From contig CAJUHG010000007.1 of NCBI GenBank assembly GCA_910586005.1, forward strand, positions 1 through 64,000: 64,000 bases of DNA, given 5' to 3'. The notes under the pieces were generated by a model, which saw only the letters and a program-made list of their open reading frames with translations, made no database searches and had not been told where the DNA came from. The position numbers and the translations under genes are program-made. Origin of the DNA: an uncultured Lachnospiraceae bacterium (GTDB lineage: Bacteria > Bacillota > Clostridia > Lachnospirales > Lachnospiraceae). Shown here one piece after another: positions 16,936 to 25,752 of this stretch; position 1 is the stretch's first letter; the number at the start of each line of letters is the position of its first letter.

Positions 16936-18078
16936 CTAATAAAAATTCATTAATAAATCGCTTAATAAATCACTTACATTATTACCACTTCGTTGTATAC
17001 TATCAATGGCAGTCCTCATTACATCTGGTAAATACAAAGTCCACATTTTAGATATCATAAATATTACCACTAAAATAAACATAATAATTACTCCACTTAT
17101 CATAAAAGCAAATATATTTTTCTTATACTTATAATCTGGAATAAAAGAAGACATTGTAAGTAACATTGTAACAAATCCCCAAATATTTACCGCAAAAAAC
17201 ATAAAAATTCCAATTCCCGAATGCAATTCAAATAATATAAGAGAAGCTAATATTGCTGGTACTAACACAGCACTTCTAATTGCCACTGCTGAAAGCATCT
17301 GCCGATAAGATACCATACACTTTGAAATCAAATGTCCAATTAATAACAATAACGCTAAAATACATGACAAAATAATAGAAACTAGAACTGTAACAATAAA
17401 AATTCTATTATATGGAATTGTCCATAATTCTGTAAACGCCGTAATATATGTAGAGCATCTTTTTGCAACTGCCAATGCAAAAAATGCACTAAATATCCCT
17501 TGAACTACAATAAAAATAAATGATATTTTTACATCTGCTTCCACCAACATATCTCTCCCAGTTGAAACAGGTTTTTTGATAAGATGAAAAAAATAACCTA
17601 CAAACTTTTGAAAAAATTCTTGTATTGCCGTTGATTTTGGAGATGCTGCTTGTTCCCACATGGGCTGCTGTGGGGGGATCTGTTGACCTCCTACTTGCTG
17701 TTGCGGAGGGATCTGCTGACCTCCTACTTGCTGTTGCGGAGGGATCTGCTGACCTCCTACTTGCTGCTGTGGAGGGATCTGCTGACCTCCTACTTGCTGC
17801 TGTGGGGGGATCTGCTGACCTCCTACTTGCTGCTGTGGGGGAATCTGCTCACTTTCTCTTTGTTGTTGTGTAGGTACCTGTTGACTTTCAAATTCTTCTT
17901 TTTTCTGATGTGATGGTATTTGTTGTTCTATTGTTTGTTGTAATGACATCTGCTGTTCTCCAAGCTGTTGTTGCTCTTCAAACAGATGAACAACTTTCTG
18001 ACCCTCTTTTCCTAATTGACAGGAACAAATTTCCCCTTCTTGTAATGGTCGTCCGCACTCTGTACAAAATCTGCCCAT
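16936..18078 (-). CDS. Zinc-ribbon, PQQ-repeat membrane protein
   Basis: A 380-residue protein of unknown function. The N-terminus is a zinc-ribbon (MGRFCTECGRPL...CSC). Residues about 35-145 are Gln/Pro rich and include five exact or near-exact copies of the 11-residue unit VGGQQIPPQQQ. The C-terminal ~220 residues contain about five hydrophobic segments, resembling Yip1-like or zinc-ribbon membrane proteins of Firmicutes. A good AAAAGGAG site precedes the ATG. The cytoplasmic repeat may be a flexible linker. Confidence 0.75.
   Translation of the reverse strand: MGRFCTECGRPLQEGEICSCQLGKEGQKVVHLFEEQQQLGEQQMSLQQTIEQQIPSHQKKEEFESQQVPTQQQRESEQIPPQQQVGGQQIPPQQQVGGQQIPPQQQVGGQQIPPQQQVGGQQIPPQQQVGGQQIPPQQPMWEQAASPKSTAIQEFFQKFVGYFFHLIKKPVSTGRDMLVEADVKISFIFIVVQGIFSAFFALAVAKRCSTYITAFTELWTIPYNRIFIVTVLVSIILSCILALLLLIGHLISKCMVSYRQMLSAVAIRSAVLVPAILASLILFELHSGIGIFMFFAVNIWGFVTMLLTMSSFIPDYKYKKNIFAFMISGVIIMFILVVIFMISKMWTLYLPDVMRTAIDSIQRSGNNVSDLLSDLLMNFY
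17685..17850 (-). repeat. 33-bp in-frame tandem repeat (five units)
   Basis: Units containing GATCTGCTGACCTCCTACTT (plus strand) recur every 33 bp from about 17688 to 17850 with only silent differences (TGCTGTTGCGGAG versus TGCTGCTGTGGAG). They encode VGGQQIPPQQQ. Copy number is likely to vary between strains. Confidence 0.9.
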
Positions 18079-18203
18079 TTTTTTCTCCTTTTAATAATAC
18101 AAAATCTTACCTTCCCAATAATAGAAAGCACAAGCCTCACACTCTGTGAGACTACTCTAGTTCGAGGTCGCACCTAGATATCTTACAAGCAAACTCAATG
18201 CTT

Positions 18204-18230
18204 CCCCTCACTTTGCCTTGGCGTAAATAA
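18204..18230 (+). repeat. Dispersed intergenic motif, family D
   Basis: CCCCTCACTTTGCCTTGGCG followed by TAAATAA, matching the copies at 16831 and 51590. It is followed by a short tandem duplication of AAATGTTTCTTTTT at about 18245-18272. The interval 18079-18355 holds nothing else recognisable. Confidence 0.5.
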
Positions 18231-18355
18231 AAAAATATTTTTAAATGTTTCTTTTTAAATGTTTCTTTTTAAATATCCCAATCATAAACAATATGTTTTT
18301 CCTTTAGAATGTCCTCATTATAGACAATATCTAATTTTTTGTCAAACGATTCGGT

Positions 18356-18583
18356 TCACCATTCTTTTTTAATTTCTTTTTGTTTTACTCCATATCTTAT
18401 ACAGAATTCCTGCAAATCTTTTTCTCCACGAATCAACATAGCTTCTTCAAATTTTCCAGTTTCCTTATTTCTAAATCCAGCCACCTGTTCTCCTGTGCAA
18501 ATACTAGCACGAATTACTGGAGTTTGTTCCTTTTCATTGAAAGTTTGCAGATTTATAGTTTTTTTCTTTTTAAAATGTAACAT
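18356..18583 (-). CDS. Small conserved-looking protein of unknown function
   Basis: A 75-residue ORF from the second ATG (18583), which follows AAAAGGAATAAAATT; the first ATG at 18607 gives 83 residues. The product is basic at the N-terminus and contains TPVIRASICTGEQVAGFRNKETGKFEEAMLIRGEKDLQEF in its middle, a pattern I recall from small Clostridia proteins, but I cannot name a function. No signal peptide or membrane segment. It lies downstream of the nucleotidyltransferase pair on the same strand. Confidence 0.55.
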   Translation of the reverse strand: MLHFKKKKTINLQTFNEKEQTPVIRASICTGEQVAGFRNKETGKFEEAMLIRGEKDLQEFCIRYGVKQKEIKKEW

Positions 18584-18636
18584 AATTTTATTCCTTTTCT
18601 CACACATTCAGATATATTAATGATTCCTTTTTACAA

Positions 18637-19419
18637 TCAATCTCTTATTATATCTAAAAACAACCTATTTAGCTCTTGCCAATCTGGATTCCTATCCTCT
18701 GGTAAATTTGCTATTATCTCTTTATACTTTTCAATATTCCTTTTTATGTATCCATTTAATTTATCTAACCTTTTCCCAGTCTCATCTTCTGTCATTTTAG
18801 CTTTCTGTCTTATTAGTTCTTGCACAATTTGTTTCATTTCTTCTTCTAATATTTCTTCTACAAGCTCTGAAAATAATACTGGTGGTGAACATTTTTTCTG
18901 TTCTATCCATTTACAGGCAAGAATTGGTCTTAATGCATAAAAATACTTTTTATATTTTATCTGTTCCTTTAGAAGATACCTATCATAATTTTTATTTGCA
19001 GTACCATAATAATGATACATACTAGATTTAGAAGAAAAATATTTTTGAGAAATTTCTTTTATTTTTTCTGATTCAGGCGTTTTATAATATACAATCGGTG
19101 AATGAAGCCATTCAAATATAACAGCATTTGACTTATGTAAATGTTGTAAAACTTTTGACAAATCCCAACCATTGATATCCAGTGTTTCATTTAATTCCCA
19201 ATCAAGAAAATCCTTTGTACTTTCTAATTTTAAATATTCTTTCTTATCTCTAACATATATAAAACGCACATCATAATCACTATCTGGAGAGGCAAAGCCC
19301 CATGCCCTACTTCCAGATTCCACTGCATAAAGTATCTTTACTTGTTTCATATGTTGAATTTCTATTAGTCTCTGACTTATCAATTCTTCCATATTCCCTT
19401 TGTAATTGTTATATTTCAT
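18637..19419 (-). CDS. Polymerase-beta-superfamily nucleotidyltransferase (COG3541/YcgL-like), second of pair
   Basis: A 260-residue predicted nucleotidyltransferase. The catalytic motif GSRAWGFASPDSDYDVRFIY (residues about 37-56) has the GS and paired Asp residues of the Pol-beta fold, and KYFYALRPILACKWIE fits the helical C-terminal part of the COG3541 family. The start overlaps the preceding gene by 11 bp, so the two are translationally coupled. Members of COG3541 include RlaP, linked by comparative genomics to RNA ligases and RNA repair; the substrate here is not known. Confidence 0.82.
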   Translation of the reverse strand: MKYNNYKGNMEELISQRLIEIQHMKQVKILYAVESGSRAWGFASPDSDYDVRFIYVRDKKEYLKLESTKDFLDWELNETLDINGWDLSKVLQHLHKSNAVIFEWLHSPIVYYKTPESEKIKEISQKYFSSKSSMYHYYGTANKNYDRYLLKEQIKYKKYFYALRPILACKWIEQKKCSPPVLFSELVEEILEEEMKQIVQELIRQKAKMTEDETGKRLDKLNGYIKRNIEKYKEIIANLPEDRNPDWQELNRLFLDIIRD

Positions 19420-20428
19420 TTCTAATCACCTTCTCATTTACTTGCATCACAAATTCCTGAACTCTATCTATATCTGGTTTTTCTGGAAGGCTCGTATTTT
19501 TTGCAGCATCTTCTAGTTCTGCTTCATATGCCCCAAGTATTTCATAAAATTCATCACAAAATGTTCCATCTGAATTTTGAAATTCCCCATTACGTATTTT
19601 TAACAATAATTCTTGTTCTTTCCACCGATAAGTATTAATTTCCTCTTTTTTTAAAATATCTACTGCCATCATAAACAGCCTGATTAAATGCATAGCATGT
19701 TTATTTAAATGATTATTATCTTTCTTTTTATTTCTTTTCCCAATTTTATCATATTCTTTTACAATATTGTTCATTTCATTCCAAATATTTCTATAATCAC
19801 GCAAAGGATAATGTTTCAAATTCACATCTAAATAAATTTCCTTGTCTAACACTTTATTTTCTGACTGGTCTATATAAAGTTTTAGGCTTCCATTTTCAAA
19901 TTTTTGATACCTACTCTGAAATTCATACATTGCATGTTTTAAAGAATTTAAAATATGTTGCTCTTTTTCACTTTGAGGATAAGAATCCCTTGCTAGTGCA
20001 TTCTGTAATCTACGAAGCTGAGCTGCTGCATAGCCACCAAAAGATTGTACGGCTTTTCTTGATAAAAATATATTTCTATTTTGCACTAATTCTTTTCCAA
20101 TATCATTTAAATAGAGATAATGTTCTGGATTCAACCCTAGAAGCTCTATTGCATTGGGATTACAATTTAACAGGAGCATAATCATCTTTTGAAAAGCATA
20201 AATTGTGGTATCTGTATATTCATCTACATATTGTTCAAACATTGTCATGCCTATCAAATCTGACTTCTGATTTAAAGTAATTCCTCTGATATCAATATCA
20301 CTATTTTCATTATTAGTTCCATAAGAATAACTTCCAGAAAGCCCTAATAAAATTACATGTTTTCCAAGATGCTTATTTGTTCTTATAAAATTATATTCAG
20401 GCATACTTAATATTGTATGATAGTCCAT
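19409..20428 (-). CDS. Polymerase-beta-superfamily nucleotidyltransferase (COG3541-like), first of pair
   Basis: A 339-residue predicted nucleotidyltransferase. The active-site motif GSYSYGTNNENSDIDIRG lies at about 31-48. Helical segments follow (NCNPNAIELLGLNPEHYL, LNSLKHAMYEFQ, KHAMHLIRLFMMAVDIL), as expected for COG3541 proteins. It has the same fold as the next gene but low sequence similarity to it, so this is a divergent tandem pair rather than a recent duplication. The downstream gene overlaps its 3' end. Confidence 0.82.
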   Translation of the reverse strand: MDYHTILSMPEYNFIRTNKHLGKHVILLGLSGSYSYGTNNENSDIDIRGITLNQKSDLIGMTMFEQYVDEYTDTTIYAFQKMIMLLLNCNPNAIELLGLNPEHYLYLNDIGKELVQNRNIFLSRKAVQSFGGYAAAQLRRLQNALARDSYPQSEKEQHILNSLKHAMYEFQSRYQKFENGSLKLYIDQSENKVLDKEIYLDVNLKHYPLRDYRNIWNEMNNIVKEYDKIGKRNKKKDNNHLNKHAMHLIRLFMMAVDILKKEEINTYRWKEQELLLKIRNGEFQNSDGTFCDEFYEILGAYEAELEDAAKNTSLPEKPDIDRVQEFVMQVNEKVIRNEI

Positions 20429-20476
20429 AAATTTCTCTTTCCTTTAAATAGTACCATTTTTCATGAAATATAAGCA

Positions 20477-21157
20477 TTATTTCATTATTTTTTGAGTTCC
20501 CTTACATTTTGGATAATTAATACAACCATAAAACTCTCCATACTTCCCTTTTCTCCTTATCATCTCTGATTTACATTTCTGGCAGAGAATTTCTGGTTGA
20601 TTTATATTTGTTTTCTGCATTATTTTTCCCAATTCTTCATAACATTTCTGATTCATAATGCAATCATTTAAGGCACGATGTGCACCCATTGTGTTAATGT
20701 GAAAATACTTTGAAATATCCACTAATTTATGATGAGATAGACGTGTTAAATATTGTCTTGACATATAGAGGGTATCTATATAATCATTTTGTATTTTCTT
20801 ATCAAATAATTGCATGGTTGCATGATTAATAAATTTTATATCAAAGGTATGTATATTGTGCCCTACTAAAATATGCTTTTCAATAAATACTAAAAACTCT
20901 TTTAGCGCTTCTTCTAGTTTAGGAGCCCCTTTTACCATTTCATCTGTAATACCATTCACTGCTGTTGCCGCACTTGGGATATGATTTTCTGGATGAACTA
21001 ATGTCTGATATTGTTGCACTATTTTATGATTTACTACTTTTATAGCAGCTATTTCTATAATTTCATCCATATTATACTGGAATCCTGTTGTCTCTAAATC
21101 AAATACCACATAATCACTCACATATTGATTGAGACGTTTTCCTTTGTTTTCTATCAT
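20477..21157 (-). CDS. DnaQ-like 3'-5' exonuclease with topoisomerase-type zinc finger
   Basis: A 226-residue exonuclease. All DEDDh motifs are present: FDLETTG (ExoI), VGHNIHTFDIKF (ExoII) and HRALNDC (ExoIII). The C-terminal ~35 residues (CQKCKSEMIRRKGKYGEFYGCINYPKCKGTQ) form a four-cysteine topoisomerase-type zinc finger, presumably binding single-stranded nucleic acid. It resembles a stand-alone epsilon/PolC proofreading domain. It lies 48 bp upstream of the nucleotidyltransferase pair on the same strand, so cotranscription is possible. Confidence 0.88.
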   Translation of the reverse strand: MIENKGKRLNQYVSDYVVFDLETTGFQYNMDEIIEIAAIKVVNHKIVQQYQTLVHPENHIPSAATAVNGITDEMVKGAPKLEEALKEFLVFIEKHILVGHNIHTFDIKFINHATMQLFDKKIQNDYIDTLYMSRQYLTRLSHHKLVDISKYFHINTMGAHRALNDCIMNQKCYEELGKIMQKTNINQPEILCQKCKSEMIRRKGKYGEFYGCINYPKCKGTQKIMK

Positions 21158-21405
21158 AATAATAAACTCCCATCTAACAAAATCTCCTTCCTTCTCATGC
21201 TGTATTCCTATCTATTATTTCAACAATAAAAAACAAGCTACAAGAATTTTTTTCTGGAAATATCCATTTTCATTAGTTATAATAGAAAAAGATTTTTGAA
21301 ATTTTTCTTAATTTTATAGAAAATCCAATTTATTTTTACTGACTTTCAAAGCTGACTTCCTAAATTCATAAAGGATATAGAAAGTACACAAAAAGGAGGG
21401 TTCTT

Positions 21406-21948
21406 ATGGCACATTATCAACAACTTACACATGAATTTGCACCTGTTTTCAATAAAACATCCAAGATTTTAATTTTAGGCACTTTTCCTTCTGTTAAATC
21501 CAGAGAACAGCAGTTCTATTATGGACATCCTCAGAATCGTTTTTGGAAAGTTCTTGCTGCTCTGACAAAAGAATCTATTCCCTTAACAATTCCAGAAAAA
21601 AAACAGCTTCTTTTAAAACATCAAATAGCTCTTTGGGATGTAATTCAACGCTGTGAAATCATAGGTTCCTCTGACAGTAGCATTCGCAATGTAGTGCCTG
21701 CTGATATCCCCTCCCTTTTAGAACAAAGTTCTATCACTGCTATTTTTGGAAATGGAAGCAAAGCTTGTGAACTTTTTAAAAAATATACACTTCCACTGCT
21801 CTCCCAAAAAACAAGTACAAATATTGAAGATAGCAAAACGATAACTTCTATCTGCAAGCTTCCTTCTACTAGTCCAGCTAATGCTAGTTGGAATCTAGCA
21901 CGTTTAATCAGTGATTGGAAAAAAGAAATAGAACCTTTTCTTTTATAA
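21406..21948 (+). CDS. DNA-deoxyinosine glycosylase (UDG superfamily)
   Basis: A 180-residue uracil-DNA-glycosylase-fold protein of the hypoxanthine/deoxyinosine glycosylase family, acting in base excision repair of deaminated adenine. Motifs: ILGTFPSVKSREQQFYYGHPQNRFWK with the family's catalytic-loop signature, NGSKA in the middle, and the C-terminal LPSTSPANASW. AAAGGAGG precedes the ATG. It is convergent with serS. Confidence 0.88.
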   Translation: MAHYQQLTHEFAPVFNKTSKILILGTFPSVKSREQQFYYGHPQNRFWKVLAALTKESIPLTIPEKKQLLLKHQIALWDVIQRCEIIGSSDSSIRNVVPADIPSLLEQSSITAIFGNGSKACELFKKYTLPLLSQKTSTNIEDSKTITSICKLPSTSPANASWNLARLISDWKKEIEPFLL

Positions 21949-21959
21949 TATATGAAAAG

Positions 21960-21992
21960 AACCTGCATGTCAAAAAGTAACATACAGGTTTC
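21960..21992. terminator. Probable bidirectional terminator between glycosylase gene and serS
   Basis: AACCTG-ATGT and ACAT-CAGGTT form an interrupted stem around about 10 nt, between the two convergent stop codons, with short T-rich flanks. Confidence 0.5.
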
Positions 21993-22010
21993 TCTCTAAA
22001 CAGTAATATC

Positions 22011-23300
22011 TTATTTTTCAGGAGGAATTATTTTCTCCTGTCCTCCCATATAAGGGCGTAACGCTTCTGGAATACGCACACTTCCATCTTCACACAGATT
22101 ATTTTCTAAAAATGCAATCAACATACGGGGAGGAGCCACCACAGTATTATTTAAGGTATGGGCAAAATATTTGCCCTCTTTTCCAGTAACACGAATTTTT
22201 AATCTTCTAGCTTGTGCATCTCCTAAATTTGAGCAGCTTCCAACCTCAAAATACTTCTGCTGTCTTGGAGACCAAGCTTCTACATCAATAGATTTCACTT
22301 TTAAATCTGCAAGGTCTCCTGAACAGCACTCCAAAGTACGTACAGGAATATCCATAGAACGGAATAAATCTACTGTATTCTGCCATAATTTTTCAAACCA
22401 CATGCTAGATTCTTCTGGTTTGCATACCACAATCATCTCTTGTTTTTCAAACTGATGGATGCGATATACTCCACGTTCTTCAATCCCATGAGCGCCCTTT
22501 TCCTTCCGAAAACAAGGAGAATAGCTTGTCAAAGTTTGGGGCAACTGTTCTTCATTTAAAATAGTATCAATAAATTTTCCAATCATGGAATGTTCACTTG
22601 TCCCAATAAGATATAAATCTTCCCCTTCAATTTTATACATCATAGCATCCATTTCAGCAAAACTCATAACTCCTGTTACCACATTACTCCGAATCATAAA
22701 CGGTGGTACACAATAAGTAAATCCACGATTTATCATAAAATCTCTTGCATAAGAAATTACTGCTGAATGGAGTCTTGCAATATCTCCCATCAAATAATAA
22801 AATCCATTTCCAGCTACTTTTCTTGCACTATCAAGATCTAATCCTTGCAAACGTTCCATAATTTCTGCATGATATGGAATTTCAAAATCTGGTGTAATTG
22901 GCTCTCCATATTTCTGTATTTCTACATTTTCACTATCATCTTTTCCAATTGGAACAGATGGATCAATGATATTTGGAATTGTCATCATAATTTTAGTGAC
23001 TTTTTCCTGCAATTCTCCTTCTAACTTCTCCAACTCTTCTAGTCGCGTTGCTCCTGCATTTACTTGGGCTTTGATCGTTTCTGCCTCTTCTTTCTTACCT
23101 TGTCCCATTAACGCACCAATCTGTTTGGATAATTTCTTACGTTCTGCACGAAGAGCGTCTGCTTCCTGTTGGGTTTTTCTTGCTTGAGCATCCAAAGTAA
23201 TTACTTCATCTACGAATGGTAATTTGCTATCCTGAAATTTGTTCTTAATATTTTGTTTTACTACGTCAGGATTTTCTCTTAAAAACTTTAAATCAATCAT
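22011..23300 (-). CDS. serS: Seryl-tRNA synthetase
   Basis: A 429-residue class II aminoacyl-tRNA synthetase. The N-terminal tRNA-binding coiled coil covers about 1-105 (LDAQARKTQQEADALRAERKKLSKQ). Motif 2 (SPCFRKEKGAHGIEERGVYRIHQF) and motif 3 (NNTVVAPPRMLIAFLEN) are intact. AGGAGG precedes the ATG. I looked for a T-box in the 200 bp upstream and found no T-box core. Confidence 0.96.
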   Translation of the reverse strand: MIDLKFLRENPDVVKQNIKNKFQDSKLPFVDEVITLDAQARKTQQEADALRAERKKLSKQIGALMGQGKKEEAETIKAQVNAGATRLEELEKLEGELQEKVTKIMMTIPNIIDPSVPIGKDDSENVEIQKYGEPITPDFEIPYHAEIMERLQGLDLDSARKVAGNGFYYLMGDIARLHSAVISYARDFMINRGFTYCVPPFMIRSNVVTGVMSFAEMDAMMYKIEGEDLYLIGTSEHSMIGKFIDTILNEEQLPQTLTSYSPCFRKEKGAHGIEERGVYRIHQFEKQEMIVVCKPEESSMWFEKLWQNTVDLFRSMDIPVRTLECCSGDLADLKVKSIDVEAWSPRQQKYFEVGSCSNLGDAQARRLKIRVTGKEGKYFAHTLNNTVVAPPRMLIAFLENNLCEDGSVRIPEALRPYMGGQEKIIPPEK

Positions 23301-23437
23301 ATTTTCCTCCTAACAAAGTGACAATCAGAAATCTTTGCCTATTATAACCCGATTACTCTTTCTGTGCAAGCCCTTTAGGGGAAATTGCTACTTTTCCTGT
23401 TATAGTTTCTCTCATTTATTTTGTCAGTAGAACTGAC

Positions 23438-23497
23438 TTTTCCTATAATAAGAACGCTGACGGCGTTTTTGAACCATAATTTGTTCCATAGGAAAAT
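23438..23497. other. Nested inverted repeat between the GHKL kinase gene and serS
   Basis: Outer arms TTTTCCTAT and ATAGGAAAA enclose an inner hairpin AACGCTGACGGCGTT. It lies downstream of the kinase and upstream of serS, both on the minus strand. The TTTTCCTAT/ATAGGAAAA arms resemble the arms of repeat family B. It may end the kinase transcript or be a diverged intergenic element. Confidence 0.45.
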
Positions 23498-23505
23498 CAT
23501 AACAG

Positions 23506-24786
23506 CTACAAAACCTTTAGCATAACATCTAACACAAAATTATTATCTTCTGTATAACAAAGCATTTCTCCCTCTAACTTTCTAGCAGCATCTTGAATTG
23601 TCCGCACCCCAAAACCATGTTCTGCTCCACCTTTTGTACTTTTAGGAATTTCTCCCTTTTTTACATAAATATTATTTTTACAATGATTTTTTATCCTTAT
23701 AATAAGATAATCTCTGTTGTAGCGCATCTGAACAGATGCTTTTCTTCTATCAGCAGCCAACTCTTTGGAAGCATCCCATGCATTTTCAAGGGCATTTGAA
23801 AGAATCTGACATAGTTCCATATAAGGAAGCTCTTCTTCTCCAATTTGAACATCCAATTGCAACTCCATCTCTAATTTTTTAAATTTATTAGAAAAATGAC
23901 TAAAGACAGAATTTAGATAAGGGTTTGAACAAAATGATTGCTGAGAGGTATCCATATCATAAATCATATTCCACATATAGCTTTGAGCTTCATCCACTTT
24001 TCCAGAAACTAACAGCCCTGATAAAGTGATAGCATGTGCCTTTAAATCATGTCTTATCTTATGAACACGTTGCTGATTTTCAAGTTGTGCTTCCAATTGT
24101 TGCCTTTGTTCTTTCCAGATACGTTCACTTTGCTGCTTACGGTAAAGTAAAAGCTGACGATAAAGTGAAGCAAAAATAGTGCAATAGGTAAGAGGCATAA
24201 GAATCAAAACTAATATAAACGCAGGTATTTCTTCCTGTCGTTTTACAATAATAGATGGAAAATTTCCCATCACCACAAGCAACAAATAATACAAGGCAGC
24301 CATAGCAGCGAAAATTTCCCATCCTTTAGATACAGCTTCTTGTAATTCCATATAAGGTTTTCTCAAATAGCGAACAGCAAACCATTCTATTAATGGAAAT
24401 AAGAGTAACCTACTACCAAATATTAGAATATTTTTTCCATCTCCTATATAATATTCCAACATATTTGTCACAATAATAATCCAATATGCCGCTGTATCAG
24501 CAAAACAAAACGTAAATAAAAAACGCCATTTCTGGTCTTTAGACATCAAATAGAAAAAAATCAAACTAGGAAGTGTACAAGTCAATAGAAATAATTGGCC
24601 CATCTTTTCACTTCCTAAAGAAATAAAAGCCACTATATTTAACAAAATCAAGGGTCCCATAAATAAAACTGTCAGGAGAAATGTCTTTTTTTGAGGATAT
24701 TTAGAACGATACAGTAATATAAAAAGAATCAAAACATGAAAAAGTGACCACAATACAGACAAATCCTTTAATATCATTACTTTCAT
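23506..24786 (-). CDS. GHKL sensor histidine kinase (second pair)
   Basis: A 426-residue membrane kinase with about six N-terminal hydrophobic segments (1-210), a coiled stretch (RKQQSERIWKEQRQQLEAQL), the H-box KIRHDLKAHAITLSGLL, the N-box LSNALENAWDA and the G-box EHGFGVRTIQDAA. The ATG at 24786 overlaps the TGA of the response regulator (TGATG), so translation is coupled. AgrC-like architecture; ligand unknown. Confidence 0.88.
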   Translation of the reverse strand: MKVMILKDLSVLWSLFHVLILFILLYRSKYPQKKTFLLTVLFMGPLILLNIVAFISLGSEKMGQLFLLTCTLPSLIFFYLMSKDQKWRFLFTFCFADTAAYWIIIVTNMLEYYIGDGKNILIFGSRLLLFPLIEWFAVRYLRKPYMELQEAVSKGWEIFAAMAALYYLLLVVMGNFPSIIVKRQEEIPAFILVLILMPLTYCTIFASLYRQLLLYRKQQSERIWKEQRQQLEAQLENQQRVHKIRHDLKAHAITLSGLLVSGKVDEAQSYMWNMIYDMDTSQQSFCSNPYLNSVFSHFSNKFKKLEMELQLDVQIGEEELPYMELCQILSNALENAWDASKELAADRRKASVQMRYNRDYLIIRIKNHCKNNIYVKKGEIPKSTKGGAEHGFGVRTIQDAARKLEGEMLCYTEDNNFVLDVMLKVL

Positions 24787-25484
24787 CAATCCATCTCCTC
24801 AAATAGTATTTCCTGATAGCGTCTTTTGATGGTAGGCAAATAGCGCCTTGAAATTGGTATACGATAGTTAGAAATAAAAAGTTCATTTCCATTTAAACTA
24901 CTCACATAATACATATTGATAATAAAACTTTGATGACATCTTAAAAATATATCTCCACATATTTTTAGAGCAATTTCATTTAATTTTCCTTTACATTCTT
25001 GCACAGTTCCATCTTTACATTGAATAAAAAGAGTATGTTCTCTACTGCTGACAAACAGAATTTTTTCATAGGGAATCATTCCCATCTTTCCACGCCAGCG
25101 AAATTGTAAAGATAGTTCCTTATTCTTTGCAATTCGCTGGGATATCTTTTCAACAAGTTGTCTTAAATCTTCTTTTTGTACTGGTTTTAGGAGATATTGA
25201 ACAGCATATAGATCATATGCTTGTCTATAAAAAGCATCACTGGAAGAAATAAAACAAATCGCTGCATCTTCTTCCTTTAGACGGAGACGCTTTGCCAAAT
25301 CAATACCACTTATTATCTCCATATAGATATCTATCAGATAAAGGTCATAATGGGCTTTTTTATTTTCAAGGTCTCTCAAAAGCTGTTCTGCCCCAGAATA
25401 AATGATTATATCATGATTTTCCTTCAACAAGGAACGTAAATACATGGCATCCTGATGACTATCATCACAAATTGCAATTTTCAT
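24786..25484 (-). CDS. LytTR-family response regulator (second pair)
   Basis: A 232-residue regulator. The receiver domain begins MKIAICDDSHQD with phospho-acceptor D52 in LYLIDIYME and a conserved Lys in QYLLKPVQ. A LytTR DNA-binding domain follows (about 130-230; KILFVSSREHTLFIQCKDG, FLRCHQSFIIN). The start at 25484 is where homologues begin; the frame extends 36 codons further upstream without conserved sequence. It is the first gene of a two-gene operon. Confidence 0.9.
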   Translation of the reverse strand: MKIAICDDSHQDAMYLRSLLKENHDIIIYSGAEQLLRDLENKKAHYDLYLIDIYMEIISGIDLAKRLRLKEEDAAICFISSSDAFYRQAYDLYAVQYLLKPVQKEDLRQLVEKISQRIAKNKELSLQFRWRGKMGMIPYEKILFVSSREHTLFIQCKDGTVQECKGKLNEIALKICGDIFLRCHQSFIINMYYVSSLNGNELFISNYRIPISRRYLPTIKRRYQEILFEEMD

Positions 25485-25615
25485 AAATATTAGAACCTCA
25501 CTGACGTTTCTTTCCATTATATATGGAAATTTCAAAAGGCTCAATGATAATTTTGTTTCAAAAATTGTCAATTTTGGCTTTTTACATCCCAAAATACCAT
25601 CTGCATTCCTACTGC

Positions 25616-25658
25616 GAGGTGCGGGTCAGCTTTACTGACAAAATCAAATCCGCACCTC
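25616..25658. other. Strong GC-rich hairpin upstream of the response regulator
   Basis: Perfect 9-bp inverted repeat GAGGTGCGG / CCGCACCTC (25616-25624, 25650-25658) containing a smaller hairpin GTCAG-CTTTA-CTGAC. It is unusually GC rich for this interval, has no U-tract, and lies between the deacetylase stop and the regulator start. Confidence 0.55.
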
Positions 25659-25752
25659 TGCAAGTAGAAATTGGATGATTTGCTTCGCAAGTTCAAAGAT
25701 TATTTTCATTTTTAAGGAAATCACATCTCATAGGAATATTTATTATAAACTA

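Noticed and set aside
17625..17913. Two overlapping plus-strand ORFs with repeated Leu-rich units
   Set aside because: Both are antisense reflections of the 33-bp repeat coding for VGGQQIPPQQQ.
23301..23505. T-box leader upstream of serS
   Set aside because: No GGTGGTACCGCG-like core or stem I motifs on the minus strand; only an inverted repeat is present.
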